A DNA stretch of 64,000 bases from CAVUNY01 sp963768585 (GTDB lineage: Bacteria; Chloroflexota; Anaerolineae; Anaerolineales; Anaerolineaceae). The stretch is from assembly GCA_963768585.1 (NCBI GenBank), contig CAVYIF010000018.1, positions 124,001-188,000 of the forward strand, written 5' to 3'. A model generated the notes under the pieces. The model was not told the origin of the DNA, searched no databases, and worked only from the letters and a program-made list of their open reading frames with translations. Positions within the stretch are counted from its first letter, which is position 1; the number at the start of each line of letters is the position of its first letter. A program made the position numbers and the translations under genes. Shown one piece after another: positions 1 through 9,529 of the stretch.

Positions 1-1
1 C

Positions 2-757
2 CTGGATATGGCCAAATTGGATGCCGATAACGCCTATGGTCTGGCCAAAGAACGAGCGGACATTAATCTCAGGATCGCCGAAGAAAACTACAAAACGGCT
101 CAGCTGAATGTGCAGCAAATTGGCGATGCAACCAGTTTGAAAGAAGAACAGGTTGTCGAACGGCAGAAGCTGTCTGTGACGCGGCTCGAATCACTGCTGA
201 CGGAACGCCAGATTATTGCCCCTTACGATGGCGTTATCTTGCGGGTGGTCGCTGTGACCGGCAAAGAAATCACGGCCTTCGCCCCCGCAATAAATATTGG
301 TGACCCGGTCGATCTGGTCGTTCGCGCTTCGCCAGATACACGTCTGGAGGATTTGATCGACCGGGATACCGAAGTGCAGTTTTCTTTCCCTGACAGTAAA
401 GATCAAATCCATCCGGTTAACTACCTGCCAAATTTTGCTCCTTTTAATACCCTGGATGCGGACAAACAGCTGGTATTCACACAGGATTGGATGTACTTCA
501 GTGCACCGACCGATATACCAAAAGATCAGCTAAAACTTGGCGCCAAAGTAGACCTGAATGTCGTCATTGGCCGCCGTGAAAATGTGCTCCTGCTGCCGCC
601 GGCTGCCATTCGCAATTACCGCGGGTTAAATTTCGTCATCGTTCAAAACGGTGATCGTCGCCAACGGGTAGAAATCACCAAAATCGGCCTCAAGACCGAT
701 GACCGCTGGGAGATCGAGGGAGACCTGCAAGCAGGCGATCTCGTAGTAGGTCCATAA
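2..757 (+). CDS. Efflux adaptor (HlyD/MacA-type membrane fusion protein), 5' end missing
   Basis: This is the C-terminal 251 residues of a periplasmic/extracytoplasmic adaptor subunit; the reading frame is open from base 2, so the start lies outside the window. The N-terminal part seen here is a helical hairpin rich in Gln, Glu and Lys, followed by the half-lipoyl motif (IIAPYDGVILRV) and a beta-barrel region ending near a typical LLLPPAAIRNY strand. Such adaptors connect an ABC permease to substrates outside the membrane. It is the first visible gene of an operon with a permease 13 bases downstream and two ATPases. The substrate cannot be told from the sequence. Confidence 0.85.
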   Translation: MDMAKLDADNAYGLAKERADINLRIAEENYKTAQLNVQQIGDATSLKEEQVVERQKLSVTRLESLLTERQIIAPYDGVILRVVAVTGKEITAFAPAINIGDPVDLVVRASPDTRLEDLIDRDTEVQFSFPDSKDQIHPVNYLPNFAPFNTLDADKQLVFTQDWMYFSAPTDIPKDQLKLGAKVDLNVVIGRRENVLLLPPAAIRNYRGLNFVIVQNGDRRQRVEITKIGLKTDDRWEIEGDLQAGDLVVGP

Positions 758-770
758 TCGGAGCCGGACG

Positions 771-3620
771 ATGATTAATTTTTTATCCATGTTGAGGTTA
801 GTCCTCAAACGGATGCGTCACAACCTGGGGTTAAGTGCCAGTGCACTCGTCGGCGTATTGGCAATCCTGACGGTTGCAGTCTGTGTCCCCATTTTTTCCG
901 ATGCCGTATCCGGGGATGTGCTGCGCAAACAGTTAGAGGAAATCAAAGCCCAGACACAACGCAATCTGTTCAGCCTGCGCTATAGGTATTCGGAAAAAAG
1001 CAATACTTCCCTGATGAATTATGAAAAAAGCCAGACCATTGCCGATTTCCTGAAAAGCCAGATCCCCGCGGAGTTGGGCATACCCGTAAATCAGATCGTG
1101 ATGGATATTTATACAGACGGGCTGGTCGTAACCGACATGACCGGCCGCTGGCCTGAGGCGAGAACCTCCCCTTTGGGGCGTTGGCCTTTCCTTGTTCAGG
1201 AAATGCTCCCACAGCGTGCCGAAATCGTCGAAGGAAAATGGCCCGAACCGGATACCGGCAGCAGCGGGCCTATCCAGGTGGCAGTTCCGGTGGCCATGGC
1301 CGACGAAATGCTCCTGAAAATTGGGGATCACTTCTTGTTGAATCCCTTGCAAATCGAAATTGTGGGGTTCTGGTCGGTAAAAAATACAAACGATCCAATC
1401 TGGTTCAACAATCCCAATTCGACTTATGCACGTACCTTATGGATTCCATTAACCACTTTTTTGAACCGGGTGGCGCCGGTAGTAGCGCAGCCGGTTGACC
1501 AGGTATCCTGGTATGCCATTATTAACGATCAAGACCTGCAGTTCCAAAATGCGGCCCAATATCTGCGCGGATTGGTAAGATTGGATGCCGAGTTGACCAA
1601 ACGGGTGGATGGCATCAAAAACGTTTCCACACCCATGGAAGCGCTGGTTGCCTATGACAAGCGGGCCCAAACTCTGATGACCATGTTTTATGTTGTCGGC
1701 TCGCCAATGGTGGTCCTGGCGCTGATTTTTATTGGCCTCACGGCGCGGATTTCAGTCCAGCAGGTTGAAAACGAAACTGCCATCCTGCGCGCCAGGGGTA
1801 CCAGCCGGGCCGAAGTGATGCTGCTCAACCTGATCGAGAGCCTGATCCTGTTTTTGATTGCCATCCCGCTCTCTCTCTTATTAGGTTGGTCGGCTGCCAA
1901 CTTAATGAATCAGACGATATCCTTCCTTCAGTTCACCAATCGCCCGATCTTTACAATTTCATTCTCTGGCTTAAACCTGCCTATCCTGGCGGCTGCAGTC
2001 GGGGTTATTGTTATCGCACGTTTCGCGCCGGTCGTCTCAGGTTCGCGCATCACTGTCCTGCGTGTCAAACACGAGCAGTCCCGCGGCAGCCAGAAACCGT
2101 TCTGGGAACGTTTTTACCTGGATTTTCTCCTGCTTATTCCGGGGTTGTATGCATTTTTCGTGCTGAAAGGTTGGGCGCAGCAAGGCGCGCCGCCCACCCA
2201 GCTTCTCACCAGCTCTCAACTGGCTACGGTCCAGCAATTTCGCGACCCACTGCTGTTTGTCGCCCCGGCACTGTTTGCCATTGCACTCAGCCTGGTTGTC
2301 GTGCGTTTTATCCCTTTAATTGTGCGCCTGATGGCAGCCATCGCCAGCCGGATGCGCGGTGTCTGGGCCTATCTTTCTCTGCAGCAAATCGCACGCCGAT
2401 CACAGGACCATTCCAGCGCCCTGTTATTAATTATCATCGCCCTGGGACTTTCCATTTTCACCGTCTCTACCGCACGCACCCTGGACCGCTGGCTGTTCGA
2501 CTCTGAATATTACAAAGTGGGCGCGGACCTGGCGCTGAAAGAATATATCGCCACCAGTTCAGGTGGAGGTGGCGAAAGCGGCCCTTCACGAACCGTGTTG
2601 ATTGAAAGCTTCTTGCCGGTTGAAGATCATCTCAAGGTGCAGGGAATTCAAAGCGCAACCCGGGTTGGAAAATATGATGGCGAATTCTCGTTCGGCCGCG
2701 GAAATATTTCCAGTAAAATAATGGGGATCGACCGGATCGACTTTCCCCTGGCGGCTTACTTCCGCGATGATTTTTCGCCCGATGACATGGGCACCTTAAT
2801 GAACGACCTGGGTTTAAATCTGGATGGAGTTCTGGTTCCAACCAGCCTGATGACCGAGAATGGCGTTGCCCTGGGTGATCAGTTGGCCATCAGTATTTCC
2901 GCCGGCAGCACAACCTACAACCGGGAATTTATCGTGGTTGGCTCGTACGATTATTTTCCGACCGTATTTCCGAGTGACAGACCGACCTTGATCGTCAACT
3001 TGGATTCCATCTTCAATTATCCGGAAGATGTTGAAGGCTACCAGATGTGGGTGAAGTTGAAACCCGATGCGGATCCGCAGGCCGTGATCGCGGAGATCGC
3101 TGACCGGATTGGTCCAAATGTTGGACTGGTAACCGTTGCGGGTGACGCCCTCAAGGCTGTGCAGGAGGGCCAGGATAAACCGGAAAGGATGGGACTGTTT
3201 GGCATCTTGAATGTTGGCTTCTTTGTCACAGGTTTGATGCCGGGCATCGGCTTCCTGATCTACTCTTATGCTGCCCTGCGCCGGCGCTTTATCCAACTCG
3301 GTATCCTTCAGGCTATCGGTCTTTCTGTAAAACAGCTGATCGCTTCGCTCATCTCGGAACAGGTCATATTAATGGGCCTGGCAATCCTCAGCGGGGCAGC
3401 GATTGGTTTGCTGACCAGCTTGATGTTTGTCCCATTTCTGCAAACGGGCGCCACACCCGGAGCCCCGGTTCCACCCTTCAAGGTATTGATCGGATGGACA
3501 GAAGCCGGCTGGTTGAGCCTGGCTTTTGGCTTGATTTTGAGCCTGACCATGATCGGAACGATTATCTACCTGGTACGGTTAAAGGTGTTCCAGGCGGTCA
3601 AGCTCGGAGAAACCGTTTAG
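771..3620 (+). CDS. ABC transporter permease, double FtsX type
   Basis: A 949-residue membrane protein. It has a transmembrane segment near the N-terminus, a large extracytoplasmic domain, three transmembrane segments in the middle, a second soluble domain and four closing segments, which is the layout of fused FtsX-like permeases (LolC/E or MacB-like exporters of about 800-950 residues). Both FtsX cores are recognisable by the ALIFIGLTARISVQQVENE and LRRRFIQLGILQAIGLS stretches before the conserved AxG...E coupling regions. A GGAG ribosome site lies a few bases before the ATG. It sits between the adaptor and two ATPases and probably forms the membrane pore of one mechanotransmission-type exporter. 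Confidence 0.9.
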   Translation: MINFLSMLRLVLKRMRHNLGLSASALVGVLAILTVAVCVPIFSDAVSGDVLRKQLEEIKAQTQRNLFSLRYRYSEKSNTSLMNYEKSQTIADFLKSQIPAELGIPVNQIVMDIYTDGLVVTDMTGRWPEARTSPLGRWPFLVQEMLPQRAEIVEGKWPEPDTGSSGPIQVAVPVAMADEMLLKIGDHFLLNPLQIEIVGFWSVKNTNDPIWFNNPNSTYARTLWIPLTTFLNRVAPVVAQPVDQVSWYAIINDQDLQFQNAAQYLRGLVRLDAELTKRVDGIKNVSTPMEALVAYDKRAQTLMTMFYVVGSPMVVLALIFIGLTARISVQQVENETAILRARGTSRAEVMLLNLIESLILFLIAIPLSLLLGWSAANLMNQTISFLQFTNRPIFTISFSGLNLPILAAAVGVIVIARFAPVVSGSRITVLRVKHEQSRGSQKPFWERFYLDFLLLIPGLYAFFVLKGWAQQGAPPTQLLTSSQLATVQQFRDPLLFVAPALFAIALSLVVVRFIPLIVRLMAAIASRMRGVWAYLSLQQIARRSQDHSSALLLIIIALGLSIFTVSTARTLDRWLFDSEYYKVGADLALKEYIATSSGGGGESGPSRTVLIESFLPVEDHLKVQGIQSATRVGKYDGEFSFGRGNISSKIMGIDRIDFPLAAYFRDDFSPDDMGTLMNDLGLNLDGVLVPTSLMTENGVALGDQLAISISAGSTTYNREFIVVGSYDYFPTVFPSDRPTLIVNLDSIFNYPEDVEGYQMWVKLKPDADPQAVIAEIADRIGPNVGLVTVAGDALKAVQEGQDKPERMGLFGILNVGFFVTGLMPGIGFLIYSYAALRRRFIQLGILQAIGLSVKQLIASLISEQVILMGLAILSGAAIGLLTSLMFVPFLQTGATPGAPVPPFKVLIGWTEAGWLSLAFGLILSLTMIGTIIYLVRLKVFQAVKLGETV

Positions 3621-3643
3621 GCGGCATAAAGGACTGCTTAGAG

Positions 3644-4711
3644 ATGATGTTGAATAGCACAGACTCGCTTGTCGTATGCGAAAACCTGGTCCGCATTTAT
3701 AAAGTGGATGACCTGGAAGTGGTTGCCCTGCAGGGCCTCGACCTGGTTGTAAAACGCGGCGAGATGCTGGGTATCGTGGGCAATTCCGGTTCCGGTAAAA
3801 CGACTTTGATGAACATCCTGGGTGGGCTTGATTTTCCTTCCGCCGGAAAAGTATCCGTGGATGGAATCGATTTGCTCAACTTATCGGGCAGATTATTGAA
3901 CGATTACCAGCGCAAAAAAGTTGGCTTTGTCTGGCAGCAGACCGCCCGAAATCTTGTCCCCTACCTTTCTGCCCAGGAAAACATCGAACTGCCGATGACA
4001 ATGGCCTGGAGCGGCGGCCTGAAGCAGCAGCATGAGTGGTCGTCGGAGCTGCTGAATGCAGTTGGCCTGTATGAGCGCCGCAGCCATAAATTGACCCAGC
4101 TATCCGGTGGGGAACAGCAGCGTGTGGCCATTGCGGTTGCATTGGCTAACCGGCCGGTTTTACTGCTGGGAGACGAACCCACCGGAGAGGTTGATTCCAC
4201 CACTGCCCAGGCGATTATGGATACTTTTCGCAGGCTGGGAAATTTGATGGATTTAACGATCATTATCGTCACCCACGATCCAAGAATTGCGCGCCAGGTC
4301 GATCGGGTCGTGGCCATTCGGGATGGGAAAATCAGTTCAGAAATCGTTCGCCGGGTCGACCGGCAAGAACTCCCCACGGTTAACCCATTCCAGCGGCCCG
4401 ATCCTGCCGTATTAACGCCACCGCCCGAGGAAAAGGAAACCATCACCTACCACGAATATGTTGTCCTGGATTCTGCCGGACGGCTGCAAATTCCCCGTGA
4501 ATGGCTGGAAAAGCTGCAGATAGGCAAACGCGCTCAGCTTGACCTGCAAGAGAATACCATCCAAATTAACCCGGTCGTAGACCAAAGCAACCCGGCTGCC
4601 GCCAACAAACCCCTCACCTTGGAAGAGCAGCTGGCCTTGATATACTCTGAGGAACCACCACCGCCGCGCGAATCAATCATCACCCGGTTGTCCAACCGGC
4701 TGCGCCGATGA
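3644..4711 (+). CDS. ABC transporter ATPase with C-terminal AbrB-like domain
   Basis: A 355-residue protein. Residues 1-235 are a LolD/MacB-class ATPase: Walker A GNSGSGKTT (46-54), signature LSGGEQQRV (153-161), Walker B LLLGDEPTGE. After a Pro-rich linker, residues about 269-312 (YVVLDSAGRLQIPREW, then KLQIGKRAQLDL) match the SpoVT/AbrB swapped-hairpin fold, which normally binds DNA as a dimer. An open frame runs further upstream inside the permease gene, but the ATG at 3644 follows an AAGGACT-type ribosome site and gives a normal ATPase N-terminus. The stop codon overlaps the next gene's start (ATGA). The ATPase part is sure; the AbrB assignment is by motif and its role is unknown. Confidence 0.85.
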   Translation: MMLNSTDSLVVCENLVRIYKVDDLEVVALQGLDLVVKRGEMLGIVGNSGSGKTTLMNILGGLDFPSAGKVSVDGIDLLNLSGRLLNDYQRKKVGFVWQQTARNLVPYLSAQENIELPMTMAWSGGLKQQHEWSSELLNAVGLYERRSHKLTQLSGGEQQRVAIAVALANRPVLLLGDEPTGEVDSTTAQAIMDTFRRLGNLMDLTIIIVTHDPRIARQVDRVVAIRDGKISSEIVRRVDRQELPTVNPFQRPDPAVLTPPPEEKETITYHEYVVLDSAGRLQIPREWLEKLQIGKRAQLDLQENTIQINPVVDQSNPAAANKPLTLEEQLALIYSEEPPPPRESIITRLSNRLRR

Positions 4712-5469
4712 GGAGATCCCATACCTTGGCCCAAGAACGATCCTCACCTAACCTTTCTCATTCACCCAATTTCGGAGCGGATGCTCCGCTGATTAGCGTT
4801 CACCAGGTCAGCCGGATTTACTCATTGGGTTCTACCCAGGTGACTGCCCTGCGCGACCTTTCTTTAGAGGTACCCAAGGGAGTGATGGCAGCCTTAAAAG
4901 GCCGGTCCGGTTCCGGGAAGACAACCCTCCTCAATATGATTGGCGGTTTAGACCAGCCCACCCATGGGGATATCCAGATGTTCGGCAAGCCGCTTTCCGA
5001 GATGAGCGCCCAGGAGATCACCGATGTTCGCCGCCACCGCATTGGTTTTGTTTTCCAATCCTTTGCGATTTTTCCGGCCTTTTCTGCACTTGAAAATGTG
5101 GAATTAATGCTGCGAATAGCCGGCATTCACCAGGGACGGCGCGAACGGGCCATGCGCAGCCTGGAGATCGTGGGCCTGGGCGCCTGGGCCAACCACCGCC
5201 CCTGGGAATTATCCGGCGGGCAGCAGCAGCGCGTGGCAATTGCCCGCGCCATTTCCACCCACCCTGATTTAATCCTTGCCGATGAACCCACCGGCGAACT
5301 GGACAGCGCCACTGCCCGCCAGATTTATGCCCTCTTCCGCCACATTGTGGAAAAAGAAGGCGTCACTTTGATCATGGCGACCCACGATCCGGTGGTCGAG
5401 GAGTATGCCCACCTCGTTTTTGATCTGGAAGACGGCCGGGTAAGCGGTGTGCGCAAGCCCCTTGGATAG
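4708..5469 (+). CDS. ABC transporter ATPase, LolD/MacB class
   Basis: A 253-residue ATPase with Walker A GRSGSGKTT, signature LSGGQQQRVAIARA, Walker B LILADEPTGELD and the switch histidine in MATHDP. The short N-terminal extension before the ATPase fold is Ser/Pro-rich. Its ATG overlaps the stop of the preceding ATPase by four bases, so the two are translationally coupled and probably form a heterodimer that drives the single fused permease. The operon would then be adaptor, fused permease and two different ATPases, which differs from the usual one-ATPase MacAB arrangement. Confidence 0.92.
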   Translation: MRRSHTLAQERSSPNLSHSPNFGADAPLISVHQVSRIYSLGSTQVTALRDLSLEVPKGVMAALKGRSGSGKTTLLNMIGGLDQPTHGDIQMFGKPLSEMSAQEITDVRRHRIGFVFQSFAIFPAFSALENVELMLRIAGIHQGRRERAMRSLEIVGLGAWANHRPWELSGGQQQRVAIARAISTHPDLILADEPTGELDSATARQIYALFRHIVEKEGVTLIMATHDPVVEEYAHLVFDLEDGRVSGVRKPLG

Positions 5470-5549
5470 GTGTAATTAATCACAAGCACTTAACGTATTT
5501 GTTATCCAGACGCTTCGTTTTTAGCAAGATTATGTGTTATAAGGAACAT

Positions 5550-6296
5550 ATGATCCAAGAACAGTGGTATTTTGCCGGGCGATCCCTGGTCGCGGCATAT
5601 GCCCGCTGGGTTCTCAAAGCGGACATTCAGCACAGGGCTTCTCTGCCAGATGGCGCCAAAATTTTTGTAGCCAACCATCCCAGCACTTCCGATCCTGCCT
5701 GGATAACGGTATTGGTTAGCGAGCAGGTTTCCATCTTAATTAAAGATCTTTTGTTCAAAGTCCCATTATTCGGTCATTCCTTGCGCCTCTCGGGGCATAT
5801 CGCTGTTTCACCTGGAAATGGCAAAGGCGCCTTGCTCGAGGCAGTGAAACGCATCCAGTCTGGACGCTCTATTGTTGTTTTTCCAGAGGGCGAGATCAGC
5901 CCTCGTGACGGTGGTTTTCAACGCCCCCACACTGGAGCAGCACGCCTGGCGCTGTTAACCGGTGCGCCCGTTGTCCCTGTTGGGATCGGCCTGGATCATA
6001 AAAATTTGCGTGTCATTCCAGCCAGGGTCAAGGGCATGTTGGATGAAGGCTACTGGTATTTAAATGGGCCTTATGCTATGACCGTCGGCAGCTCCTCCAA
6101 TTTTTATGGCGATGCTGAAGATCGCGCCCAAGTCCACACCGTGCTGGACCAGATTATGTTTCAAGTCAATTCACTGGCCCAGGACAGTTTTGCCCGAATT
6201 CTTACCGCCCGTCCGGCGCATGTTGGCGTCGGCAGTATGGTCGGCCTGGGATGGCAGCTTTTTGGCCGTTTGTTTTATCAATTAAGCTCGATTTAA
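5550..6296 (+). CDS. 1-acyl-glycerol-3-phosphate acyltransferase family protein
   Basis: A 248-residue PlsC-family acyltransferase. The catalytic H-x4-D motif is at residues 43-48 (NHPSTSD) and the FPEG substrate motif at 111-114 (VVFPEGEISP). The family transfers acyl groups to lysophosphatidic acid or similar acceptors at the inner membrane face. In-frame starts exist further upstream, but the ATG at 5550 is preceded at 4 bases by AAGGA, whereas the earlier ones lack a ribosome site. It lies 80 bases after the export operon and 129 bases before secF. It could act on another acceptor than glycerol phosphate. Confidence 0.85.
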   Translation: MIQEQWYFAGRSLVAAYARWVLKADIQHRASLPDGAKIFVANHPSTSDPAWITVLVSEQVSILIKDLLFKVPLFGHSLRLSGHIAVSPGNGKGALLEAVKRIQSGRSIVVFPEGEISPRDGGFQRPHTGAARLALLTGAPVVPVGIGLDHKNLRVIPARVKGMLDEGYWYLNGPYAMTVGSSSNFYGDAEDRAQVHTVLDQIMFQVNSLAQDSFARILTARPAHVGVGSMVGLGWQLFGRLFYQLSSI

Positions 6297-6425
6297 TCCC
6301 CTTATTTATTAAATTTTAATTTAGATTTCATCTTTGGGTGATATGCTCATGCATGTGTTACGGCCGAGGGGTCTCCACAAAGAGGCCAGTCTGGCATTAT
6401 CTTAATTTAGAAAGAAGCCAACTCT

Positions 6426-7352
6426 ATGCTCAATATTATCAGCAAGCGCTACTGGTTTTTCGCTTTATCCCTGGCAATTATCATCCCGGGGATCGTCATT
6501 TTGGCGGTGTGGGGCATCCCGTTTTCGATCGACTTTCGCGGCGGAAATCGCCTGGAAGTCCAGTTTCCATCTGGAAACGTTCCCGATACGGATAGAGTTT
6601 TTGAACTCTACCAATCTCTCGGGGTCAGCGACGCCCAGGTAGTCACTGCCGGTACTGATACGCTTATTATCACCACCCCCCCGGTAAACCAGGATCTGCA
6701 GTCCAAAGTAATCGCCGGGTTAGATAAGATGACCGGCGAAAAAGTCGTGATCCGCCAATCCGATAATGTGGGGCCGACGATCGGTCAGGAAGTCACCAAT
6801 CGGGCATTGGTCACGTTAGCAATCACTGCTGTTGCGCTGATATTGTTTATTACATTCTCTTTCCGCGGTGTGCAGCATTCTTTGCATTACGGCATTGCGA
6901 CGGTCGTTGCCCTGGTCCACGATCTCCTGGTTATTTTTTCGATCCTGGCGATTGGGGGGCGCATCTGGCATTGGCAGGTCGATACCCTCTTCTTAACAGC
7001 CATTCTGACGGTAATCGCCTTCTCAGCCCAGGATACGATTGTGGTTTTCGATCGCCTGAGAGAAAACAGCAGCATCTTCCGCCGCCTGGATTTTGAAACC
7101 CTGACCAACCATTCCGTCGTTCAGACCCTCAGCCGTTCGATTAATACCCAGCTGATGACGGTCGACTTCCTATTGTTGGCCCTGGTCCTTTTTGGTGGGG
7201 TAACGTTAAAAGAATTTGCGGTCGTATTGATCGTGGGAATGATCAGCGGAAGTTATTCTTCGATCTTTATCGCGGCGCCCGTCTTAGTTGTGTGGGAAAA
7301 TAAGGAATGGCGGCGCTGGTTCCGTCGTCCCTCCAACCCACAAACCGCATAA
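6426..7352 (+). CDS. secF: Protein translocase subunit SecF
   Basis: A 308-residue membrane protein with an N-terminal transmembrane helix, the P1 region motif DFRGG at 36-40, a small periplasmic domain and five more helices including the conserved AFSAQDTIVVFDRLREN region. It belongs to the RND superfamily and, with SecD, uses the proton-motive force to finish protein export after SecA. The length is close to the usual 300-320 residues. In most bacteria secD is directly upstream or fused; here the upstream neighbour is an acyltransferase and no secD is visible. A strong terminator follows. Confidence 0.95.
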   Translation: MLNIISKRYWFFALSLAIIIPGIVILAVWGIPFSIDFRGGNRLEVQFPSGNVPDTDRVFELYQSLGVSDAQVVTAGTDTLIITTPPVNQDLQSKVIAGLDKMTGEKVVIRQSDNVGPTIGQEVTNRALVTLAITAVALILFITFSFRGVQHSLHYGIATVVALVHDLLVIFSILAIGGRIWHWQVDTLFLTAILTVIAFSAQDTIVVFDRLRENSSIFRRLDFETLTNHSVVQTLSRSINTQLMTVDFLLLALVLFGGVTLKEFAVVLIVGMISGSYSSIFIAAPVLVVWENKEWRRWFRRPSNPQTA

Positions 7353-7375
7353 AATGTGGTTCAATGGTTTTCAAG

Positions 7376-7412
7376 AAAAAAATCCCGATTGTTGAAATCG
7401 GGATTTTTCGTT
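7376..7412. terminator. Bidirectional Rho-independent terminator
   Basis: A perfect stem (ATCCCGATT / AATCGGGAT, loop GTTGA) is flanked by an A-run on the left and a T-run on the right, so it can stop transcription of secF on the plus strand and of the MATE gene that converges from the minus strand. Confidence 0.9.
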
Positions 7413-7435
7413 TTACCAGATACACGCCAGGATCT

Positions 7436-8797
7436 TTATGCCACGGCTTCCTCTAAGCGCACCAAATTGTGAATCCATTTTTTAGATGCCACGCGTTTTA
7501 AGCCAATCATCATTTTAAACAATCCTTCAGACATGACGCAGGCGACTACGCCAGCAATCGGAAGCGAGAAGACAAATGCTCCCAGATATGCCAGGGGCAG
7601 CGCCACCAACCAGACGGCGCCAACATCCAGCACGGCAGAAAAGCGGGTATCCCCGCCGCTGCGCAGAATGCCAACGATGATTGTTGGATTTAAGGCACGG
7701 GAGAAGACCCCAAAAGAAAGCACCGCTAACACATCTCTTGCCGCCTGCATGCCACTGGGGGTAAGATGATAGATCGAGAGCGTCAGGCTGCGGGTCAGAA
7801 ATACACCGAGACTAACGATCACCGCCAGAACACCGCCGATGATTAATGAACGCCGCGCATACTGGAAAGCACGTTCCAGCTGGCCTGACCCGATGGCATT
7901 TCCTACCAGGATTCCACAGGCCGCCGATATCCCGGTAAATGCCACCGTAGCCAGATTCAGGATAGTGATGGCCACATTATAAGCCGCGACTGCTTCTGTA
8001 CCAACATGAGCATAGATTGCACTGTAGAAGCTGACCCCAAGCGACCAAACAATCTCATTGATCAACACAGGCAAAGTCACGTTGAAATATAGACGGATAA
8101 AACGCAACTTGAAAGCCAGCATTTCGCGCGGGCTGGCGGCGGCTGGCGAGCGAGACAGGTATGTATACGCCAGGAGCGCTGCGCATTCAATTACACGGGC
8201 AATGCTGGTTGCCAGGGCAGCACCTGCAATCCCCAGGCGGGGCATACCAAAATTGCCAAAAATCAGCACATAATTCAGAGCGGTATTCAGACAAAGCGTG
8301 GCAATCCCCACAAAAACAGGCAGCCGGATCACCCCGGTACTGCGCAAAACCGAGGTGTAGCACAATGTCAATGTGGTCGCCAGGTAGCTGAACCCTACGA
8401 TACGCAGGTATTCACTCCCCAACTGGATGACCTCCGGATCGGCGGAGTAAAATCCAATCGCCTGTTGGGGAAAGCCCAATGCGAGGATCGAAAAAAGGCA
8501 CCAGGCCGATAACCCCAGCATCAAACACAGTCCCAATACCTTGCGTATCCCTGGAATATCCCGCGCCCCCCAATACTGGGCGGTATAAATCGCCGCCCCA
8601 GAGTTGATCCCAAACAGGAAAAAATTGAGCAAAAAGAAAATTTGGTTTGCAAGGCCGACCGAGGCAATCGCTGTTTCCCCCAATTGCCCCACCATAATTG
8701 TGTCAATGATCCCCAATGAAGAAACAAAGAGGTTTTGCAGCGCGATCGGCAATGCGATGCGAAGGAAGGATGAGATGAACTCTTTATCTTTGAACAT
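7436..8797 (-). CDS. MATE family multidrug/cation antiporter
   Basis: A 453-residue polytopic protein with about twelve hydrophobic helices in two similar halves. The N-terminal half contains the family hallmark region (SLGIIDTIMVGQLGETAIASVGLANQ). MATE proteins expel cationic drugs and metabolites in exchange for sodium or protons. Its ATG lies directly back to back with the divergent YigZ-family gene, so the two promoters must lie inside each other's coding or leader sequence. The substrate is unknown. Confidence 0.93.
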   Translation of the reverse strand: MFKDKEFISSFLRIALPIALQNLFVSSLGIIDTIMVGQLGETAIASVGLANQIFFLLNFFLFGINSGAAIYTAQYWGARDIPGIRKVLGLCLMLGLSAWCLFSILALGFPQQAIGFYSADPEVIQLGSEYLRIVGFSYLATTLTLCYTSVLRSTGVIRLPVFVGIATLCLNTALNYVLIFGNFGMPRLGIAGAALATSIARVIECAALLAYTYLSRSPAAASPREMLAFKLRFIRLYFNVTLPVLINEIVWSLGVSFYSAIYAHVGTEAVAAYNVAITILNLATVAFTGISAACGILVGNAIGSGQLERAFQYARRSLIIGGVLAVIVSLGVFLTRSLTLSIYHLTPSGMQAARDVLAVLSFGVFSRALNPTIIVGILRSGGDTRFSAVLDVGAVWLVALPLAYLGAFVFSLPIAGVVACVMSEGLFKMMIGLKRVASKKWIHNLVRLEEAVA

Positions 8798-8821
8798 ATG
8801 GAGGGTAGAATAATATCACAA

Positions 8822-9463
8822 ATGTCTGCGAAACGTTACCCTGTACCCGCCGAAGAAATCCGGCGTGAAATTCTGGTAGTTAATTCCCGCTTTATCGCCT
8901 CACTGGCGCCGGCTTTCAGCGTGGAAGAGGCGCGCGCCTTCATCAACCGGGTGAAAGCCGAGATGCCAGATGCTTCTCACCATGTCCCTGCTTTTATCAT
9001 CGGCAGCGCCAAATCGGTTATCACCCACTGCAGCGATGCCGGTGAACCTTCGGGCACCGCCGGCCGTCCGGCGTTGGCTGTATTGCAAGGCAGCGGTTTA
9101 GGGGATGTGGTCCTGGTTGTAACCCGCTATTTTGGCGGAACCAAGCTGGGCACTGGCGGATTAGTGCGCGCCTACGGTGACGCCGTGCGGGCAGTCATCG
9201 CAGATGTTCGGCGGGCTGAACGGGTCCCCACCCACACCATAATGCTCGAACTGCCTTATTCCTTGCTGGAACGCGCCCGGCGACTGGTCGCTGCCCATAG
9301 CGGCCAGCTGCTGGATGAAGATTTCACTGCCACCGTAGTCATCACAGCCCGTCTGCCCATCGAACACCTGCCAGGTTTCCAGGCCGAGTTGTCAGAACTC
9401 TCCAACGGGAGCATCCAGGCTGAAATCATCGAAACCGGAGAAATGCTGGTTCCAATCCAATAA
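8822..9463 (+). CDS. YigZ/IMPACT family protein (UPF0029)
   Basis: A 213-residue protein with the N-terminal IMPACT-type fold (signature CSDAGEPSGTAGRP and VTRYFGGTKLGTGGLVRAY) and a C-terminal ferredoxin-like DUF1949 domain. Members are linked to translation control, but the biochemical role in bacteria is not settled. An ATG at 8798 is in frame, but the conserved family start fits MSAKRYPVP at 8822. A GAGGG box sits about 16 bases before this ATG, further than usual, so the exact start is uncertain. Confidence 0.85.
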   Translation: MSAKRYPVPAEEIRREILVVNSRFIASLAPAFSVEEARAFINRVKAEMPDASHHVPAFIIGSAKSVITHCSDAGEPSGTAGRPALAVLQGSGLGDVVLVVTRYFGGTKLGTGGLVRAYGDAVRAVIADVRRAERVPTHTIMLELPYSLLERARRLVAAHSGQLLDEDFTATVVITARLPIEHLPGFQAELSELSNGSIQAEIIETGEMLVPIQ

Positions 9464-9529
9464 GCGTCTTTTAACCAGCCGGATTCCTGCCTTGCATGAA
9501 ACATCGATAAGTCAATCGATCCCGCCAGG

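Noticed and set aside
3494..3643. Upstream in-frame extension of the ABC ATPase
   Set aside because: It lies inside the permease gene and lacks family similarity; the ATG at 3644 has a ribosome site.
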